Part shown: piece after piece, positions 8,307-17,341 of the stretch
Layout: every line of letters starts with the position of its first letter
Position numbering within the stretch: position 1 is the stretch's first letter
Source: Methylococcus capsulatus
GTDB lineage: Bacteria; Pseudomonadota; Gammaproteobacteria; Methylococcales; Methylococcaceae
Length of the DNA stretch: 64,000 bases
Assembly (NCBI RefSeq): GCF_036864975.1
Contig: NZ_CP104311.1
Location: forward strand, 660,001 to 724,000
Direction of reading: 5' to 3'
Position numbers and translations under genes: made by a program
Notes under the pieces: model-generated
Told to the model about the DNA's origin: nothing
Databases searched by the model: none
What the model saw: only the letters and a program-made list of their open reading frames with translations

Positions 8307-9039
8307 TCATGAAGAATGCGCATCGGCGAGAGCACGTAGCAGGTTCCGCCATCACCACGCCATGCGCTGCCATGCATGCACGCGAGCGTCGTCGGGTTCG
8401 TCGATGCCAGTCTCTCAAGCATCGCGCAGGCGTTTTTGGTGTGCGAGGAGTAATCCATTTCATGGCAAAACGCCTCGCTCGGCCCGAGAATGTCCGATTC
8501 CGTGACGGGCGGAAGATCAACGCCTTCCTGCGTGAACAGGTCGCCACAGAGCAGTGTCCTTGTCTTGTCTTGTCTTCCATCAGAAAGCCGCAGTCCCACG
8601 CGTGCGGCAGTTGCGGCGCGTCGAGCCAACGCACGGTGTGCTTGCCCAAAGGAACCAGCCCTCCATCGGCCACGGCATGGGGCGCCCTATCCGCAAGGTC
8701 GTGAACCGATACGCCGGCAGCCATAGTACCGCACAAGGGTAGAGAGTGCGGGGCGGCACCAAGCCATTCATTAAGCGAGCCGCGCTCGTCGGCCTCCACA
8801 TGGGAAAACGCAATGTAGCGCAGCCTCTCGACCGGCAACACGTACGCCACAGCTTCGTGCACCAATGGAAACATCTTTCGCGGGCCGGTGTGGAAAAGTA
8901 AAGATTCATCATCCACGATGAGGTATTGGTTGAACGAAAACCCGGCTGTGCCCACGCTTACCACCGGCGTGTTGGTGCGGTAGATCCCCTCGGCAACCTC
9001 ATGCACATTCGTCCCGGACTGCTTGTTCGTAATGGTCAT
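8307..9039 (-). pseudogene. Metallo-beta-lactamase-fold oxidoreductase-like gene with two frameshifts
   Basis: The first frame runs from ATG 9039 (AAGGAG box just upstream) and gives an MBL-fold protein with the diiron-type motif FSHVEADERGSLNEWL. After LMEDKTRQ it is lost. The fold continues in another frame as RTLLCGDLFTQEGVDLPP and ACMHGSAWRGDG, then shifts again, the family-like end NLLRALADAHSS reading to TGA 8307-8309 in the third frame. The first break sits in a 5-bp tandem repeat (8560-8574); removing one unit restores MEDKTRTLLCGDLF. The second needs one extra base near 8375. The reconstructed protein would be about 245 residues. It is a decayed gene, or the assembly carries errors. 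Confidence 0.85.
8560..8574. repeat. Pentanucleotide tandem repeat TTGTC x3 at a frameshift
   Basis: Three perfect copies of TTGTC (GACAA on the coding strand) lie inside the metallohydrolase gene. With two copies the coding strand would read on in frame into the conserved GDLF motif; with three it does not. This is the expected signature of slipped-strand replication. Confidence 0.9.
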
Positions 9040-9156
9040 CAAACTCTCCTTACTGCAGATTCTGAGTCATGGCGACGTTCAGGTGCGGGGCGCCCAACGG
9101 CAAGGCCGAACCTGCGCCCGGAGCGCTGAGTGCATCTCGGTCGATTCCGTCGTGCT

Positions 9157-10200
9157 TTACTTCCGCCCTCCCGTGAGGAAAGCGTGCCGAAACTCCCGCT
9201 CCAGCGCCTCCTCCTGCCCCTGGTAGACCGGTGAGAAATGAAAAGGCGTGGGAAATTTGACACCGGCCCGGCGCGCGATGGTACCGGCCTGGCGGGCGGT
9301 GAGATGGTATTTCCGGGCCGCGCGCTCATTGAGTTCATCGCCGAAGACCGCCTCGATGAAAAACTGGTCGGCGCCTGCGGCCAGCGCCACCATGCGCGCG
9401 GCGTTCGCTTCGTGATAGACGGCGTCGGTGACGTAGGCGACTTTCTGCCCTTCCGAGACATGCACGAGAGAGGGGGCCAACTCGCCCAATCGATACACCG
9501 CTTCCCGCAGACGAGCTCCGTCACGCATCAGTGCCCGGACCGGTGTGTCTTCGTGCTGCCCGGTCAGCAAGGCGTGCTTGAGGTCACGCACCCAGGAGCC
9601 TGGCGCCAGGCCGAGTTCCACCAGCCGGTTTTTCCAGACATTGAGGTGGCGCTTTTCCCGCAGGGCGAATGCCAGGCAGGGTGTCGCGTGATCCAGAATC
9701 ACGAATTCGACCGCAAGATTCAGTTCGTCCAGCAGCCGGCGATTTTCGATCGGAAATTCGGTTTCGCCCTCGCGGCGAAAGGCAGTGTGGCAACGGAACG
9801 AGGCCCTGCGACCTAAGGTTTCGGTCAATACCTCGGAGACTTCGAACGAGAAATCGGTGCTGTAGCCTCCCACCAGATTCCAGGTATAGGCCGAGAGCTT
9901 GTGCTCCACCTGGTCCAGAAAACCTGCCGGCCCGAACAGACGGATGCCCAGGTCGCGCCCCAGACATAGCCGCAGCAGCCAGTCGAAGCCAAAGAAGTGA
10001 TCCATGTGGGCATGGGAGACGAACACATCGCTCAGGCGCAGAATCTTGCGTACCGGAAGCGTGCGGATGTCGCCGAGATCGAACAATACCGCGCGCTTCT
10101 CGAACAGGAAGTCCACGTACACCGCAGGGTCGCCGCAGGGGCCATTGACCAGGGCGGGATGGAAGACCGGCTTCACGGTGGTGCTTCTGCAGTCGGGCAT
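9157..10200 (-). CDS. Ribonuclease Z-like metallo-beta-lactamase-fold protein
   Basis: A 347-residue protein. The HxHxDH zinc motif is in VSHAHMDHFFGFDWLL near residue 65, preceded by AVLFDLGD, and further candidate ligands occur in VEFVILDHATPC and VAYVTDAVYHE. This pattern fits the RNase Z/ELAC branch that processes tRNA 3' ends, but the protein is longer than bacterial RNase Z and lacks an obvious exosite, so another phosphodiester or ester substrate is possible. It starts at ATG 10200. It is unrelated in frame to the broken MBL gene that follows it, although both share the fold. Confidence 0.75.
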   Translation of the reverse strand: MPDCRSTTVKPVFHPALVNGPCGDPAVYVDFLFEKRAVLFDLGDIRTLPVRKILRLSDVFVSHAHMDHFFGFDWLLRLCLGRDLGIRLFGPAGFLDQVEHKLSAYTWNLVGGYSTDFSFEVSEVLTETLGRRASFRCHTAFRREGETEFPIENRRLLDELNLAVEFVILDHATPCLAFALREKRHLNVWKNRLVELGLAPGSWVRDLKHALLTGQHEDTPVRALMRDGARLREAVYRLGELAPSLVHVSEGQKVAYVTDAVYHEANAARMVALAAGADQFFIEAVFGDELNERAARKYHLTARQAGTIARRAGVKFPTPFHFSPVYQGQEEALEREFRHAFLTGGRK

Positions 10201-10236
10201 CCCGTCTCTGCGCGGGACGGCCAGTAAGTGCGCCGC

Positions 10237-10728
10237 CTATTCGTCCTCGGAATAGGCAGTGGTTCCGCTTCCTTCCCCCCCCGACTCTTCCTTGGTTTCT
10301 TCGAGCGCTTGCGCCTCTTCCGCTCCACCCAAGGCGAGTTCCGGCTCCAGCTCCAGCGGGATCATCTCGGATCCCTCCTCTTCAAAGATGGATTCTTCTT
10401 CGGGAACTTCTTCAACCGGCCGATCCTCCTGTTTGACGATTTCTTCCAGAGGTTCCGACCAGTCTTCGGGACACGTGTCGGTAATCTCGGTGCCGCCGAG
10501 ATCATCCAGCTCGGCGACGTCCAGGGGACCGCTCCAGTTTTCCGGCTCTTCGATGAGTTCGATCGGCAGCAGGTACCACGTGTCGAGGTCGATTTCTTCC
10601 AGATCACCGTCGAAATGTTGAATTTCGACGGTGCGGGCATCGTCATCGATGGCGACCACCGTGAACGACTGCCCTTTGTCCAGATGCCGGTACCAGTTGC
10701 CGACGATCGGATCAGCTTCGGAATTCAT
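10237..10728 (-). CDS. DUF6763-like acidic protein
   Basis: A 163-residue protein. The N-terminal 60 residues (WYRHLDKGQSFTVVAIDD, then DTWYLLPIE) form a compact domain I associate with DUF6763. The rest is very acidic, with runs of glutamate such as EEVPEEESIFEEEG, and is probably disordered. The ATG at 10728 has a strong GAGGAGGTG box 7 bases upstream, which decides the start against upstream in-frame codons. It follows the hps-phi terminator, so it is likely a separate unit or shares the promoter region of the RNase Z-like gene. Confidence 0.6.
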   Translation of the reverse strand: MNSEADPIVGNWYRHLDKGQSFTVVAIDDDARTVEIQHFDGDLEEIDLDTWYLLPIELIEEPENWSGPLDVAELDDLGGTEITDTCPEDWSEPLEEIVKQEDRPVEEVPEEESIFEEEGSEMIPLELEPELALGGAEEAQALEETKEESGGEGSGTTAYSEDE

Positions 10729-10818
10729 GGCGCACCTCCTCATCAACACGCCGGGGAAACACGAAAAGGCCGGCTACACGTTAACATCCTCCGCTGCCGA
10801 TGACGACATTCGCAGCCA

Positions 10819-10851
10819 AGAAAAAAGGCCGGCATGCAAGCCAGCCTTTTC
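10819..10851 (-). terminator. Rho-independent terminator after hps-phi
   Basis: On the minus strand an AAAAGGCTGGC arm, a 6-base loop and a GCCGGCCTTTT arm form a hairpin with one mismatch, followed by a T-run. It begins about 30 bases past the hps-phi stop codon. The shape is a classic intrinsic terminator, and the A-rich left arm could make it partly bidirectional. Confidence 0.85.
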
Positions 10852-10879
10852 GAATCGCAGGCGGAAGGGGCGAGAAAAC

Positions 10880-12049
10880 CTATTCCAGATTGGCGTGACG
10901 CGTCCGCATCTGCTCCTCGGGAATCTTCTTGGCATGGATGATGTGCGAAATCGTGGCTTCGAGCAACACCAGGGTGGACAACTCGAAGGTGGTGCCCATC
11001 GGCATGCCGACCACCTTGCCATACTGCTCGGGGGTGCCGATTCGGAACACTACGTCCGCCATATCGCCGATCGTGGACTTGTCGCGGGTGGTGATCAGCG
11101 CGATGCTGGCCCCCTGCTCCTTGGCTTTCTTGGTGTAGGCGATCATGGTTTCAGTTTCCCCCGAACCGGAAATCACGATCAGGAGATCGCCTTTGCGGAT
11201 GCTGGGTGTCACGACCTCGCCGACGATGTAAGCCTGATACCCCCCGTGCATCAGCCGCATGGCGAAAAAGCGGCCGACCAGACCGGAACGCCCGGCGCCG
11301 GCGACGAAAATACGGCGAGCACGCTCGAGCAGACCGGTCAGACGCGCCTCGTAGCTCTTGTCGGTGGCAGCGAGCACGCCACCGATCTTCGACACGATGA
11401 ACTTGTGGTGGGCCCCTTCCAGCAATTCGCGGATGGTACGGGCGGCGGTTACCGGACAGGGCGCTCCGTAAATCGCCGCACCGACCACGACGATGTCTGC
11501 CCCCGCCTTGGCGACCCGCGTGGCGGTGTTCTGGTTGATACCACCGGCCACCGAGATTCGAACCGGCAGCTTCAGGCGGGCGATGCTCTCGAGATCGGCG
11601 AACGGCGTCTGACCCTGGGCCTGGGCGTCGAGGCCGGTATGCACGCCAATGATCTGGGCGCCGAGCCTGGCAGCCTCGCGCGCGCAGGCGGCTTTGTCCG
11701 GCACGTTGATGAGATCGACCTGGACTTCGGCATTGTGCGCCTGGGCCGCCTTGACGACCCCGGCGATGGTCGCAGGTCCCGACACCCCGAGGACGGTGCA
11801 GATGTCGGCACCGGCGGCATAGAACGGCGTAGCCTCGTATTCGCCGGCGTCCATGGTCTTGAGGTCGACCAGGATGAGCCGGTCCGGGTGGCGGCGCTTG
11901 AGCTCGCGGACGATTTCGATGCCGTTGTATTTGATACAGGGCGTGCCGATCTCGAAGATGTCGACATAAGGCGCCGTGAGGCGGGCGAGTTCAAGCGTCT
12001 GGTTGCGATCCAGGGAATCCAGGGCCAGCTGAATGAGTGGTCTTGCCAT
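10880..12049 (-). CDS. hps-phi: Fused 3-hexulose-6-phosphate synthase / 6-phospho-3-hexuloisomerase
   Basis: A 389-residue fusion of the two RuMP enzymes. Residues 1 to about 210 are the HPS barrel, with the DLK catalytic stretch (D62, K64, D67) and later SVAGGINQNTA; it joins formaldehyde to ribulose 5-phosphate. Residues from about 215 are the PHI sugar-isomerase domain, with VAGAGRSGLVGRFFAMRL and VISGSGETE, giving fructose 6-phosphate. The ATG at 12049 follows a GGAGG box; earlier in-frame codons read through the leader. Fused forms are known from archaea and from Methylococcus, where separate hps and phi genes also occur. A strong terminator follows and inverted repeats precede it. Confidence 0.96.
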   Translation of the reverse strand: MARPLIQLALDSLDRNQTLELARLTAPYVDIFEIGTPCIKYNGIEIVRELKRRHPDRLILVDLKTMDAGEYEATPFYAAGADICTVLGVSGPATIAGVVKAAQAHNAEVQVDLINVPDKAACAREAARLGAQIIGVHTGLDAQAQGQTPFADLESIARLKLPVRISVAGGINQNTATRVAKAGADIVVVGAAIYGAPCPVTAARTIRELLEGAHHKFIVSKIGGVLAATDKSYEARLTGLLERARRIFVAGAGRSGLVGRFFAMRLMHGGYQAYIVGEVVTPSIRKGDLLIVISGSGETETMIAYTKKAKEQGASIALITTRDKSTIGDMADVVFRIGTPEQYGKVVGMPMGTTFELSTLVLLEATISHIIHAKKIPEEQMRTRHANLE

Positions 12050-12084
12050 GAGCAATCCTCCAATAGATTTTATTTTTAGGAACT

Positions 12085-12143
12085 GCGGCGATCCCAACGA
12101 GCGCCGCACTCGGACCGTCCGCTTCCGGATGGCAAGTTTGCCA
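12085..12143 (-). promoter_or_regulatory. Dyad symmetries upstream of hps-phi
   Basis: Two inverted repeats lie in the 133-base gap before hps-phi. TGGCAA-GT-TTGCCA at 12130-12143 is a perfect 14-base dyad of operator size. GCGGCG at 12085-12090 with CGCCGC at 12102-12107 could form an RNA hairpin followed, in the coding direction, by an A/T-rich stretch. Either could control hps-phi, or the second could end transcription from the DUF4124 gene. No factor is identified. Confidence 0.4.
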
Positions 12144-12182
12144 AGCGGGCGAAGCCCGGTCCAGAACCCCGAGCTTCCTCCT

Positions 12183-13211
12183 TCAAGGAACGGCACCCAT
12201 TTCTACCTCGACACGGGCGCGGAAACCGGCACGGATGTCCTGCACCCGGGAACTTGCGCACAGCTCACGGCCGAGGCTCGACTGGCGGCAGCGGATGTCG
12301 AGGAATACCGTTTCTTCCTCTGGTCCGGCGATGCGCGCCAGGGTCAGGGCGATTTCCCGGTCCGCCAGCGGCACCGAAGTGTACACCAGGCGTTCAGTGT
12401 CGATCGCCAGCGGCGTATCGGCCTTGCTGAGTACATAGCCGCGCCCCAGTGCCCAGACTTTGGCACAGATCGCATCGGACGAGCAGGCCACGGCACTGAG
12501 CACGCCGTTGCCGTCATCACTCGCGAACACCTCGCCGAGAGCGCCACGGCCGCTACGCGCCTGTTCAGCTTTGAGCGAACGCAGACGCTCGATGTCGCGG
12601 CCGAAACGGGCGGCGATGACGCGTTTCTTGTCTTCCAGGACGCGGATTTTGTCTTTGTAATCCGCGATCCGGCGACGCTCGTCCTCCATAGCCTTCAGGA
12701 CTTGCGCAGTGACGGCCAGGCCCTGGCGCTCCATGTCGGCGGCATGCTTTTCCTGGGTCCGGAGGACGTCCGCGTGCCGAGCCCGGTATTTTTCCAGGAG
12801 ATTGATCGATGCGTCGCTCTGGGTGAGATGGTCGTTCAGGGCCAGCCGCATGTCCTCTTCGCTGGCGTAGGTTCGCAGCAGCGCATCGTCCAGCTTGCGC
12901 TGCTCTTCGACCAGACGCGCCGTTTCCGCCCGAAGATGCCTGAGCGCCCGTTCCCGCTCGATCGTCGCCGGGCTCTTGGCACCCTCGATGATCTCCACCA
13001 GGCGTCCCTGGCCGTCGAGCCGGGCATGCTTCTGCTGACTGTGTTCGGGAGGAATGCTGTCCGAATAGTGGACACGCCCCTCTTCATCCAGCCATTTGTA
13101 GGTGGCCGCCGGTACCGCCCGCGGCAGGGCGAGCAAAATAATGCCCAGAGCCCTCGCCCACGCGGGAAACGCTGCTCCGATGCAGGCGAAGGAAGGCACC
13201 GAAGCCGCCAT
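12183..13211 (-). CDS. DUF4124-domain exported coiled-coil protein
   Basis: A 342-residue protein with a hydrophobic N-terminal segment (ALGIILLALPRAVPA) that looks like a signal peptide, followed by a DUF4124 module (YKWLDEEGRVHYSDSIPP). Residues about 75-220 are charged heptad-like sequence (for example DERRRIADYKDKIRVLEDKK), probably coiled coil. The C-terminal 110 residues contain three or four cysteines (ACSSDAICAKVW, DIRCRQSS, ELCASS) that may form disulfides in the periplasm. Function unknown. Its stop is 133 bases ahead of hps-phi and its start is 4 bases after pyrE. Confidence 0.75.
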   Translation of the reverse strand: MAASVPSFACIGAAFPAWARALGIILLALPRAVPAATYKWLDEEGRVHYSDSIPPEHSQQKHARLDGQGRLVEIIEGAKSPATIERERALRHLRAETARLVEEQRKLDDALLRTYASEEDMRLALNDHLTQSDASINLLEKYRARHADVLRTQEKHAADMERQGLAVTAQVLKAMEDERRRIADYKDKIRVLEDKKRVIAARFGRDIERLRSLKAEQARSGRGALGEVFASDDGNGVLSAVACSSDAICAKVWALGRGYVLSKADTPLAIDTERLVYTSVPLADREIALTLARIAGPEEETVFLDIRCRQSSLGRELCASSRVQDIRAGFRARVEVEMGAVP

Positions 13212-13215
13212 GGTG

Positions 13216-13857
13216 TCAGGCGGTGCCGTAACGACTACGGTAGTCCTCGAGTGCTGCCAACTCCCTGATCCGGCCCGATCCGCGCAGGTAATCGATCAGA
13301 TGGCGGAAACCGATGATGGCGTGGACCGGAATCCCCAGGCTGTCCCGAACCTCCTCCACGGCGGATTTTCCGGACTGACCGACTTCTTCCCGGTCCAACG
13401 CGATCAGCACCCCGCAAGGCTTGGCGCCGGCCCCCCGGATGATTTCGATCGACTCCCGCACTGACGTACCGGCGGTGATCACATCGTCGACGATCAGCAC
13501 GTCACCCCGCAACGGTGCGCCGACCAGGATGCCGCCTTCGCCGTGGTCCTTGGCTTCCTTTCGGTTGAAGGCGTAGGGAATTTCTTCGCCGCTGGCCCTG
13601 GCCAGGGCAATGGCAGTGGCAGTGACCAGTGGAATGCCTTTGTAGGCCGGGCCATACAGCACGTCGGCCCGGATACCACCCGCGGTCAGGGTCTGGGCGT
13701 AAAACTCGCCCAGCCTGCCGAGCCGGCCACCAGTGTTGAACAGGCCGGCGTTGAAAAAGTAAGGGCTCTGGCGGCCGGATTTGAGAGTGAAATCGCCGAA
13801 GCGGAGCACCTCGCAACCGAGGACGAAATCGATAAAGGCTTTCTGATAGGTCTGCAT
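13216..13857 (-). CDS. pyrE: Orotate phosphoribosyltransferase
   Basis: A 213-residue enzyme that makes orotidine 5'-phosphate from orotate and PRPP. The PRPP-binding signature VLIVDDVITAGTSVRES and the loop FNRKEAKDHGEGG are complete, and KSGRQSPYFFNAG is typical of the proteobacterial enzyme. I chose ATG 13857; an in-frame TTG at 13887 would add ten residues and overlap less tidily with moxR. It lies 32 bases after the moxR stop and directly before the DUF4124 gene. Confidence 0.97.
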   Translation of the reverse strand: MQTYQKAFIDFVLGCEVLRFGDFTLKSGRQSPYFFNAGLFNTGGRLGRLGEFYAQTLTAGGIRADVLYGPAYKGIPLVTATAIALARASGEEIPYAFNRKEAKDHGEGGILVGAPLRGDVLIVDDVITAGTSVRESIEIIRGAGAKPCGVLIALDREEVGQSGKSAVEEVRDSLGIPVHAIIGFRHLIDYLRGSGRIRELAALEDYRSRYGTA

Positions 13858-13889
13858 GAAACGGAATACGGGAATATGGAAAATCAAGG

Positions 13890-14894
13890 TTAAGGCACGG
13901 CGACCCGACGCAGCAGGTCCTTCACGACCTGGTCGGTGGAGACCCCTTCCGCTTCCGCCTCATAGCTCAGAATCAGCCGATGGCGCAGGATGGATGGCGC
14001 CAGGGCCTGGATGTCGTCGGGAGTCACGAAGTCGCGGCCGTCGAGCCAGGCACGGGCGCGGGCACAGCGGTCCAAAGCCAGCGTGGCGCGCGGACTGCCG
14101 CCATAGAGTATCCAACGCGCCAGCGAATCACCGTAGCGGGCCGGCTCGCGCGTGGCCAGAACGATCTGCAGCAGATAATCCTCCAGCGCCTCGGCCATGT
14201 AGATGCCGAGCACTTCCTCCCGCGCGGCGAACAGCGCCTGCTGACTCACCGGCGCCATTCCAGCGGCGGGCTTACGCTCCGGCGGACGGGACTCCCCACG
14301 TACCAGGTGGAGGATGGCCTTTTCTTGCTCGGCACTGGGGTAGCCGATGCGCACGTACATCAGGAACCGATCGAGCTGCGCCTCCGGTAAAGGATAAGTG
14401 CCCTCCTGCTCGATCGGGTTCTGGGTAGCCATCACCAGGAACAAGGCTGGCAGCGGATAGGTCTTGCGCCCCACGGTGATCTGCCGTTCCGCCATGGCTT
14501 CGAGCAGCGCGGATTGCACCTTGGCCGGGGAACGATTGATCTCGTCGGCAAGAACTAGGTTGTGGAACAGCGGACCCGGCTGGAAATGGAACGAGCCGTC
14601 CTGGGGGCGGTAGATTTCGGTGCCGGTCAGATCCGCCGGCAGCAGGTCGGGGGTAAATTGGATACGCTGGAAATCGGCTTCCACGCCCTGACTCAAGACG
14701 TGGATCGCTCGGGTCTTCGCCAACCCCGGCGCACCTTCGACCAGCATGTGGCCGTCGGCCAGCAATGCAATGAGCATGGCGTCGACCAGATCGTTCTGGC
14801 CGATGATCTGGGCGTTGAGATAAGTCCGGAGCCGTTGGACATCCCGCTGCGCAGCGGAAACCGCCGCCACCTGGGTTCGAGGATAGGCATTCAT
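13890..14894 (-). CDS. moxR: MoxR-family AAA+ ATPase
   Basis: A 334-residue AAA+ ATPase of the MoxR group. Walker A is GAPGLAKT near 54-61, Walker B is LVLADEINRSPAKVQ, and sensor 1 is MATQNPIEQEGTYPLPEAQLDRF. MoxR proteins act as chaperone-like ATPases, often with VWA-domain partners, in enzyme maturation. No VWA gene is adjacent here; the nearest VWA protein is CbbO at 19405, which has its own MoxR-like partner CbbQ. The gene heads a minus-strand run with pyrE and the DUF4124 gene. Confidence 0.93.
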   Translation of the reverse strand: MNAYPRTQVAAVSAAQRDVQRLRTYLNAQIIGQNDLVDAMLIALLADGHMLVEGAPGLAKTRAIHVLSQGVEADFQRIQFTPDLLPADLTGTEIYRPQDGSFHFQPGPLFHNLVLADEINRSPAKVQSALLEAMAERQITVGRKTYPLPALFLVMATQNPIEQEGTYPLPEAQLDRFLMYVRIGYPSAEQEKAILHLVRGESRPPERKPAAGMAPVSQQALFAAREEVLGIYMAEALEDYLLQIVLATREPARYGDSLARWILYGGSPRATLALDRCARARAWLDGRDFVTPDDIQALAPSILRHRLILSYEAEAEGVSTDQVVKDLLRRVAVP

Positions 14895-15041
14895 GCGTTT
14901 GGTCTAGGCTGGCTGTTGGATCGGAGGCTGACATTATAAATCGTGTCCGCCGCCCCGCCTTCACCGCGACCCATGACACGCAGCCTTAACCTTGGCCGGC
15001 TAGACTCCGGTTGTTTCGGCCACATCGGCGGATACGCCTGC

Positions 15042-15623
15042 ATGTCTTTGGAATCGCTGATCACCGAATACGGCTTCCCGGCCCTCGTCGTCGGGCTGCT
15101 CCTGGAGGGCGAGACCGTCCTGCTGATCGCAGGTTTCCTGGTAGGCCGCGGTTATTTTTCTTTCCTCCATATCGTGATGCTGGCCTTCGCCGTGACACTC
15201 GCGGCGGACCAGGGATATTTCTGGCTAGGCTACAAACATGGAGACGCGCTGCTGCGCCGCTTCCCGTCACTGACACCGGCGGTGGAAAGGGCCTCGACCC
15301 TGTTCCATCGTTATCACTCTTATTTCATCTTCGGCTTCCGTTTCTTCTACGGGCTGCGAGTGGTGACGCCGATCCTGATCGGCATGAGCCGCTTCTCGCC
15401 GATCCGCTATCTCACGGTCAACGTCATGGCGGTTGCAGTCTGGGCGGTGATGACGACGGGGTTGGGACTGGTGTTCGGAAAGGCCGTCGCCGGCATGATC
15501 GAGGATCTGCGCCAGTACGAATCCCTGCTGGTCGGAGGACTGTTCGTCATCGGTTCGGGGCTGGCGATCTACCGATGGAAGCATATCGGTGACCGCAACC
15601 GGAACGACAGCGCGGACGAGTGA
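15042..15623 (+). CDS. DedA-family membrane protein
   Basis: A 193-residue integral membrane protein of the DedA/SNARE-associated (VTT) family. Features include GFPALVVGLLLEGETVLLIAGFLVGRG at the start, the loop FGFRFFYGLRVVTPILIGMSR that is typical of the family, and a final helix before a basic and acidic tail. DedA proteins are linked to undecaprenyl-phosphate or phospholipid flipping and to envelope integrity. The ATG at 15042 was taken because it matches the family start; an in-frame codon at 14943 would add an unrelated 33 residues. Confidence 0.85.
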   Translation: MSLESLITEYGFPALVVGLLLEGETVLLIAGFLVGRGYFSFLHIVMLAFAVTLAADQGYFWLGYKHGDALLRRFPSLTPAVERASTLFHRYHSYFIFGFRFFYGLRVVTPILIGMSRFSPIRYLTVNVMAVAVWAVMTTGLGLVFGKAVAGMIEDLRQYESLLVGGLFVIGSGLAIYRWKHIGDRNRNDSADE

Positions 15624-15754
15624 TCCGCCGGGCATGGATTTCCGCCCGCAGCGCGGACCGTGAACGCCGTTTTGGAGCAAGGGGCACCCATGGATTATGC
15701 TGACGGCCCTCATCCCGCGGCGGGACGGAAGGCTTTTCAGTATAACGCACACTT

Positions 15755-15774
15755 ATTGTCGTGATTATGACAAT
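15755..15774 (+). promoter_or_regulatory. Inverted repeat upstream of cbbL, candidate operator
   Basis: ATTGTC at 15755-15760 and GACAAT at 15769-15774 form a perfect 6-base inverted repeat with an 8-base spacer, about 120 bases before cbbL in an A/T-rich island that stands out from its high-GC flanks. CbbR, the LysR-type activator of cbb operons, binds dyads of this general kind, but no cbbR gene is in the window. A TATAGT hexamer at 15802 could be a -10 box; no good -35 partner is seen. Confidence 0.45.
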
Positions 15775-15894
15775 TTAGTTCCTTTTATGGATGCCAACGC
15801 TTATAGTGCCTCACGAAAAGGGATCGGCTCGATGCCGGCTAGGGAACGGCGGTTCATTGCCACAGCGCTGTTGCTAAACGAGTAGGAGAAACCC

Positions 15895-17316
15895 ATGGCT
15901 GTCAAAACATACAACGCGGGCGTCAAGGAATACCGCGAAACCTATTGGGACCCAAATTACACACCTGCCGACACCGATCTGCTGGCGGTTTTCAAGATCA
16001 CCCCGCAGCCCGGCGTGCCGCGCGAAGAAGCCGCCGCCGCCGTGGCCGCCGAATCCTCGACGGGCACCTGGACCACCGTCTGGACCGACCTGCTGACCGA
16101 CCTCGATTACTACAAAGGCCGCGCCTACCGGATCGAGGACGTACCCGGCCACGACGAACAGTTCTATGCCTTCATCGCCTATCCGATCGACCTGTTCGAG
16201 GAAGGTTCCGTCGTCAACGTATTCACCTCGCTGGTGGGCAACGTGTTCGGCTTCAAGGCCGTGCGCGGCCTGCGCCTGGAAGACGTGCGCTTCCCTATCG
16301 CCTACGTGAAGACCTGTGGCGGCCCGCCCCATGGCATCCAGGTCGAACGCGACATCATGAACAAGTACGGCCGTCCGCTTCTGGGCTGCACCATCAAGCC
16401 CAAGCTGGGCCTGTCGGCCAAGAATTACGGCCGTGCCGTCTACGAGTGCCTCAGAGGCGGCCTGGACTTCACCAAGGACGATGAGAACGTCAACAGCCAG
16501 CCGTTCATGCGCTGGCGTCAGCGTTTCGACTTCGTGATGGAGGCGATCGAAAAGGCCGAGGCCGAAACCGGCGAGCGCAAGGGCCATTACCTGAACGTGA
16601 CCGCGCCGACCCCGGAGGAGATGTACAAGCGCGCGGAATATGCCAAGGAGATCGGCGCCCCGATCATCATGCACGACTTCATCACCGGCGGCTTCTGCGC
16701 CAACACCGGCCTGGCCAACTGGTGCCGCGACAACGGCATGTTGCTGCACATCCACCGTGCCATGCACGCGGTGATGGACCGCAACCCCAACCATGGCATC
16801 CACTTCCGCGTGTTCACCAAGATGCTGCGGCTTTCCGGCGGCGACCACCTGCACACCGGTACTGTGGTCGGCAAGCTGGAAGGCGACCGCCAGGCTACGC
16901 TGGGCTGGATCGACCTGCTGCGTGATAAGTTCATCAAGGAAGACCGCAGCCGCGGCATCTTCTTCGACCAGGACTGGGGCTCGATGCCCGGCGTATTCGC
17001 GGTCGCCTCCGGCGGCATTCACGTCTGGCACATGCCGGCGCTGCTATCGATCTTCGGTGACGATGCGGTGTTCCAGTTCGGTGGCGGCACCCTGGGCCAT
17101 CCCTGGGGCAATGCAGCCGGCGCCGCAGCCAACCGGGTGGCCCTGGAAGCCTGCGTGGCGGCCCGCAACGAAGGCCGCCAGCTCGAGAAGGAAGGCAAGG
17201 AAATCCTGACCGAAGCCGCCAAGAGCAGCCCGGAACTCCAGGCCGCGATGGAGACCTGGAAGGAAATCAAGTTCGAGTTCGACACCGTCGACAAGCTCGA
17301 CGTAGCCCACCGGTAA
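15895..17316 (+). CDS. cbbL: Ribulose-1,5-bisphosphate carboxylase large subunit, form I
   Basis: A 473-residue RuBisCO large subunit. The active-site lysine lies in TIKPKLGLS (K168), the carbamylated lysine is K194 in [10 protein letters not shown] with the metal-binding D196 and E197, and the loop 6 region is in [32 protein letters not shown] and the linked cbbS, cbbQ and cbbO genes fit form IA. It fixes CO2 in the Calvin cycle, here alongside RuMP formaldehyde fixation. A GTAGGAG box precedes the ATG. The inverted repeat at 15755 may control it. Confidence 0.99.
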   Translation: MAVKTYNAGVKEYRETYWDPNYTPADTDLLAVFKITPQPGVPREEAAAAVAAESSTGTWTTVWTDLLTDLDYYKGRAYRIEDVPGHDEQFYAFIAYPIDLFEEGSVVNVFTSLVGNVFGFKAVRGLRLEDVRFPIAYVKTCGGPPHGIQVERDIMNKYGRPLLGCTIKPKLGLSAKNYGRAVYECLRGGLDFTKDDENVNSQPFMRWRQRFDFVMEAIEKAEAETGERKGHYLNVTAPTPEEMYKRAEYAKEIGAPIIMHDFITGGFCANTGLANWCRDNGMLLHIHRAMHAVMDRNPNHGIHFRVFTKMLRLSGGDHLHTGTVVGKLEGDRQATLGWIDLLRDKFIKEDRSRGIFFDQDWGSMPGVFAVASGGIHVWHMPALLSIFGDDAVFQFGGGTLGHPWGNAAGAAANRVALEACVAARNEGRQLEKEGKEILTEAAKSSPELQAAMETWKEIKFEFDTVDKLDVAHR

Positions 17317-17341
17317 GCTTCAAGAGGATTCGGGAAATACC

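Noticed and set aside
15697-15885. A 62-codon frame upstream of cbbL.
   Set aside because: It crosses the A/T-rich promoter-like region, has no ribosome site and no recognisable domain.
15874-17031. A 385-codon open frame on the strand opposite cbbL.
   Set aside because: It is an antisense shadow of a highly conserved gene with strong codon bias; its translation shows no family and no ribosome site.
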